DNA of 8,031 bases from Hyphomonas sp. (GTDB lineage Bacteria > Pseudomonadota > Alphaproteobacteria > Caulobacterales > Hyphomonadaceae), in contig JANSXJ010000157.1 in NCBI GenBank assembly GCA_024743015.1, forward strand, positions 1-8,031, given 5' to 3'. This document shows positions 6,545-8,031 of this stretch, one piece after another (within the stretch, counting starts at the first letter, position 1; the number at the start of each line of letters is the position of its first letter). The notes beneath the pieces were generated by a model, which worked only from the letters and a program-made list of their open reading frames with translations, had not been told where the DNA came from and made no database searches. Both the position numbers and the translations under genes were made by a program.

Positions 6545-6582
6545 TCTCAGTGATTGCGGGCAGATGCCCTGCCCCACTGAGA
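6545..6582. promoter_or_regulatory. 38-base two-tier dyad upstream of the DUF3489 start (operator or leader hairpin)
   Basis: The outer arms TCTCAGTG (6545-6552) and CACTGAGA (6575-6582) and the inner arms GGGCA (6558-6562) and TGCCC (6565-6569) are perfect reverse complements. They share the same centre, between 6563 and 6564. The internal gaps are five bases on each side and do not pair. Thirteen of nineteen positions per half-site are symmetric. The structure abuts the ribosome binding site of the recombinase operon. It fits an operator bound by a dimer, perhaps DUF3489 itself, or a cruciform or RNA hairpin limiting translation. The two-base inner loop argues for DNA binding over RNA folding. 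Confidence 0.5.
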
Positions 6583-6700
6583 CGAGCCCGGAACCATACC
6601 GAGCCATGAGGACAGCAATGCTCGACGTCGAAGGGAAGTCCAGTCCAACTTAGAAAAAGCTGCGTGGACTTTATTCGCGGACACACGCCTGGTAGCCGGC
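6583..6700. promoter_or_regulatory. Divergent promoter region of the recombinase operon and small helical gene
   Basis: These 118 bases must hold the promoter of the leftward operon. They contain a 10-base palindrome, TCGACGTCGA (6622-6631), and a 7-base inverted repeat, AAGTCCA (6636-6642) with TGGACTT (6665-6671), 22 bases apart. The left arm continues as a tandem AGTCC. I see no clear -35/-10 pair on either strand. The elements could be regulator or recombinase sites. Confidence 0.3.
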
Positions 6701-6901
6701 ATGGATTATCTTGATGAAGCGAAAGTGCGAGTGGTCGACGCCATGAATGCGTTAGAGGACGCACTCACCGAGGGGCTTCCTGCGCAGGCGCCCAGATCCG
6801 ACGCGGGCGAAGTTCGCCAGGGCATCTTGCAGATGAAACGATGCATTCTGGAAGCGAGTGACCGATTATCTGATGCGGAATCTGCGCTCAAACGGCTATG
6901 A
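6701..6901 (+). CDS. Small helical hypothetical protein
   Basis: A 66-residue protein that I do not recognise. It is almost wholly predicted helix: two amphipathic stretches (about 4-24 and 36-66) with heptad-like Leu/Val/Ile/Ala spacing, joined by a proline-containing loop (GLPAQAPRSD). This suggests a coiled-coil hairpin or a dimerising partner. There is one cysteine, no signal peptide and no membrane segment. It diverges from the recombinase operon and converges with the nuclease-like gene to its right. The ATG at 6701 has no good ribosome binding site. The frame stays open upstream back to a TGA at 6578, without an ATG, GTG or TTG. That leaves a leaderless start, a rare start codon, or a decayed 5' end as options. 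The balanced acidic/basic composition and helix pattern favour a real gene, but this is not certain. Confidence 0.5.
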   Translation: MDYLDEAKVRVVDAMNALEDALTEGLPAQAPRSDAGEVRQGILQMKRCILEASDRLSDAESALKRL

Positions 6902-6939
6902 GAGAATGGCAGTTGTTTCCTAAAAGCGGACATAACGGT

Positions 6940-6959
6940 CAGGGCGATGCCAAGCCCTG
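6940..6959. terminator. Short hairpin between two converging genes
   Basis: CAGGGC (6940-6945) pairs with GCCCTG (6954-6959) around an 8-base loop. It lies in the 89-base gap between the converging small helical gene and the nuclease-like gene, where a bidirectional terminator is expected. The bases after it on the plus strand (CTTAGTT) are only weakly T-rich, so efficiency is doubtful. Confidence 0.3.
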
Positions 6960-6990
6960 CTTAGTTCTGGATGAGAGCAGCAGCTACTCG

Positions 6991-8031
6991 TCAGTTCAGG
7001 TTCAACTTGTCAAAGAAAGCAGCGTTTCTCACCTTTGCCGATCGCAAAACCTCGTCGAACGAAGAAACTTCAATAAATATCTTGTAAGCCTCGTCCCAAT
7101 TATAGAAACTGCCAGAACCAGCTTTTTGGTGGAACGGCCCGAACGATTTCATCATCCGCTTCAGCGACGGCGTTATGTCCGCAATGATGTGACAATAAAA
7201 CGGCGTATCGTCATCGATGTATCGAAGTGTCTCCCCATCATACTTCTGAGCAACACCAGAATTTCTCATTTGCTCGACGTATGACCTAACCTGCGTGATC
7301 GGGTTCTTTTCTAACGTGTAGTTGTCAATCTTTGGTCGCTTAAACTCGATGATGGTGATCGGTTGTGTGACGTCAGTATTTTGAAATCCTAGCCCCAGGT
7401 CAAAAATCGAAACATCTGGTCGATCGAGCGGATTATCGGGGTCTTTCAACTGGTCTTTTAGAGGTTTGTCTGAGTTAAAGTACGAAAAGAAAGCCAGCCT
7501 ATCATCGACGATCCAAAGGTTATGGTCTTCGTAATCCAAGTCGTCAGTGGTGGACCGAAGCGGGCAAATTAGCTCGTGAACAACATTCTCATATTCAGAA
7601 CTTTGAGTTTCCAGGTTTGTGTATTTCAAACTCTCTTCAAATACCTCGAGGATCAATTTCCGTTTCATCACATATTCGGCGAGAGAAGATACTGACTCCG
7701 CTTGAAGCCCGTTCACAAACTCCTTCGCTTTGTCCGAGATATCTGGCAGCTTTTTCTTCACAGATTTGCTGAATGACGATTTTCGACGGTTGTAACCTCG
7801 AAGCGATTGTCGCGATAGCTCAACGAAAATCTCTTCTTCTGACTGCTTGGATAAGTGCAATTGCTCCACGAAAGCGTCTGGTTCACGCGCTATGCTTAGA
7901 AAACGAGGGTGCTCGGTACGCAATGCCACGATGCGTGATCTCTGGCGCTCTCGTATTTCTTCAATTTCTGGCTCCAAGAACTCCTTTGCCAAGGCTTTAG
8001 CCTCATCAACAATGAGTTCTAGCTCCTCGTC
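6991..8031 (-). CDS. C-terminal part of a large protein with a PD-(D/E)XK-like domain; probable GHKL ATPase-family protein (runs off the right edge)
   Basis: 346 residues are visible. The frame is open to the last base of the window, so the TTG at 7992 is very unlikely to be the start; the preceding residues (DEELELIVDEAKA) continue the same acidic helix. The first half is charged and helical. The later part has the layout of a restriction-like nuclease fold: VVHELICP (about 150-157), RPDVSIFDLG (204-213) supplying Asp206, and ITIIEFKRP (225-233) supplying the E-x-K pair. It ends in the tail PFYCHIIADITP ... IFIEVSSFDEVL ... RNAAFFDKL. I recall this combination from the C-terminus of GHKL (Hsp90/histidine-kinase-like) ATP-binding proteins of about 700-900 residues, common in accessory regions. 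The ATPase half is not in the window, so that part is inference. Sampled lines are about 43-50% GC, against 58-62% in the recombinase. Confidence 0.7.
   Translation of the reverse strand, partial: DEELELIVDEAKALAKEFLEPEIEEIRERQRSRIVALRTEHPRFLSIAREPDAFVEQLHLSKQSEEEIFVELSRQSLRGYNRRKSSFSKSVKKKLPDISDKAKEFVNGLQAESVSSLAEYVMKRKLILEVFEESLKYTNLETQSSEYENVVHELICPLRSTTDDLDYEDHNLWIVDDRLAFFSYFNSDKPLKDQLKDPDNPLDRPDVSIFDLGLGFQNTDVTQPITIIEFKRPKIDNYTLEKNPITQVRSYVEQMRNSGVAQKYDGETLRYIDDDTPFYCHIIADITPSLKRMMKSFGPFHQKAGSGSFYNWDEAYKIFIEVSSFDEVLRSAKVRNAAFFDKLNLN

Noticed and set aside
6898..7284. Plus-strand open frame whose ATG overlaps the small gene's stop as ATGA
   Set aside because: Most of it is antisense to the nuclease-like gene, which has clear family motifs, and its own translation shows no recognisable pattern.
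1..8031. CRISPR array, rRNA or transposase insertion sequence
   Set aside because: No regularly spaced 24-40 base repeats, no rRNA-like stretches and no transposase motifs were seen on either strand.

Overview
The window looks like an alphaproteobacterial chromosome segment. The main reason is a three-gene DUF3489 / DUF2924 / large serine recombinase cassette, an arrangement I know chiefly from alphaproteobacteria such as sphingomonads, rhizobia and Hyphomonas relatives. That assignment is inference from family knowledge; no genus can be named. Both ends of the window cut through genes.

Left part (1-3777) is a metabolic block. A major facilitator superfamily (MFS) transporter, with only its N-terminal 244 residues present, runs leftward off the edge from a TTG start at 734. 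Diverging from it across a 182-base promoter region is a guanidino-group-modifying enzyme (917-1846), which carries the catalytic signature of the arginine deiminase / dimethylargininase / amidinotransferase fold. After a 254-base gap on the same strand comes a complete AMP-forming acyl-CoA synthetase (2101-3777). A transporter, a guanidine hydrolase and a CoA ligase could serve one catabolic route, but the substrate cannot be read from the sequence.

Middle (3778-4394) is a 617-base gene-free stretch that looks like a mobile-element boundary. It holds a long imperfect inverted repeat, a 10-base direct repeat, a segment matching the 3' end of a serine tRNA including CCA, and a cluster of CAGGGAA motifs in both orientations that stops next to the recombinase stop codon.

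Right-centre (4395-6537, minus strand) is the recombinase cassette. The genes are read DUF3489, DUF2924, recombinase, and are joined by two ATGA stop/start overlaps, so they are almost certainly one translationally coupled operon. A 38-base two-tier dyad sits just upstream of the first start codon. A small helical protein (6701-6901) diverges from the operon.

Right end (6991-8031, minus strand) holds the C-terminal 346 residues of a larger protein. A PD-(D/E)XK-like core and conserved tail resemble the C-terminal part of GHKL (Hsp90/histidine-kinase-like) ATP-binding proteins found in accessory regions, often near defence genes. Its ATPase half, if present, lies outside the window. The sampled part of this gene has lower GC than the recombinase, which fits a mosaic accessory region.

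The strongest candidates for something undescribed are the recombinase cassette with its two uncharacterised partners and flanking repeats, and the truncated nuclease-like protein next to it.
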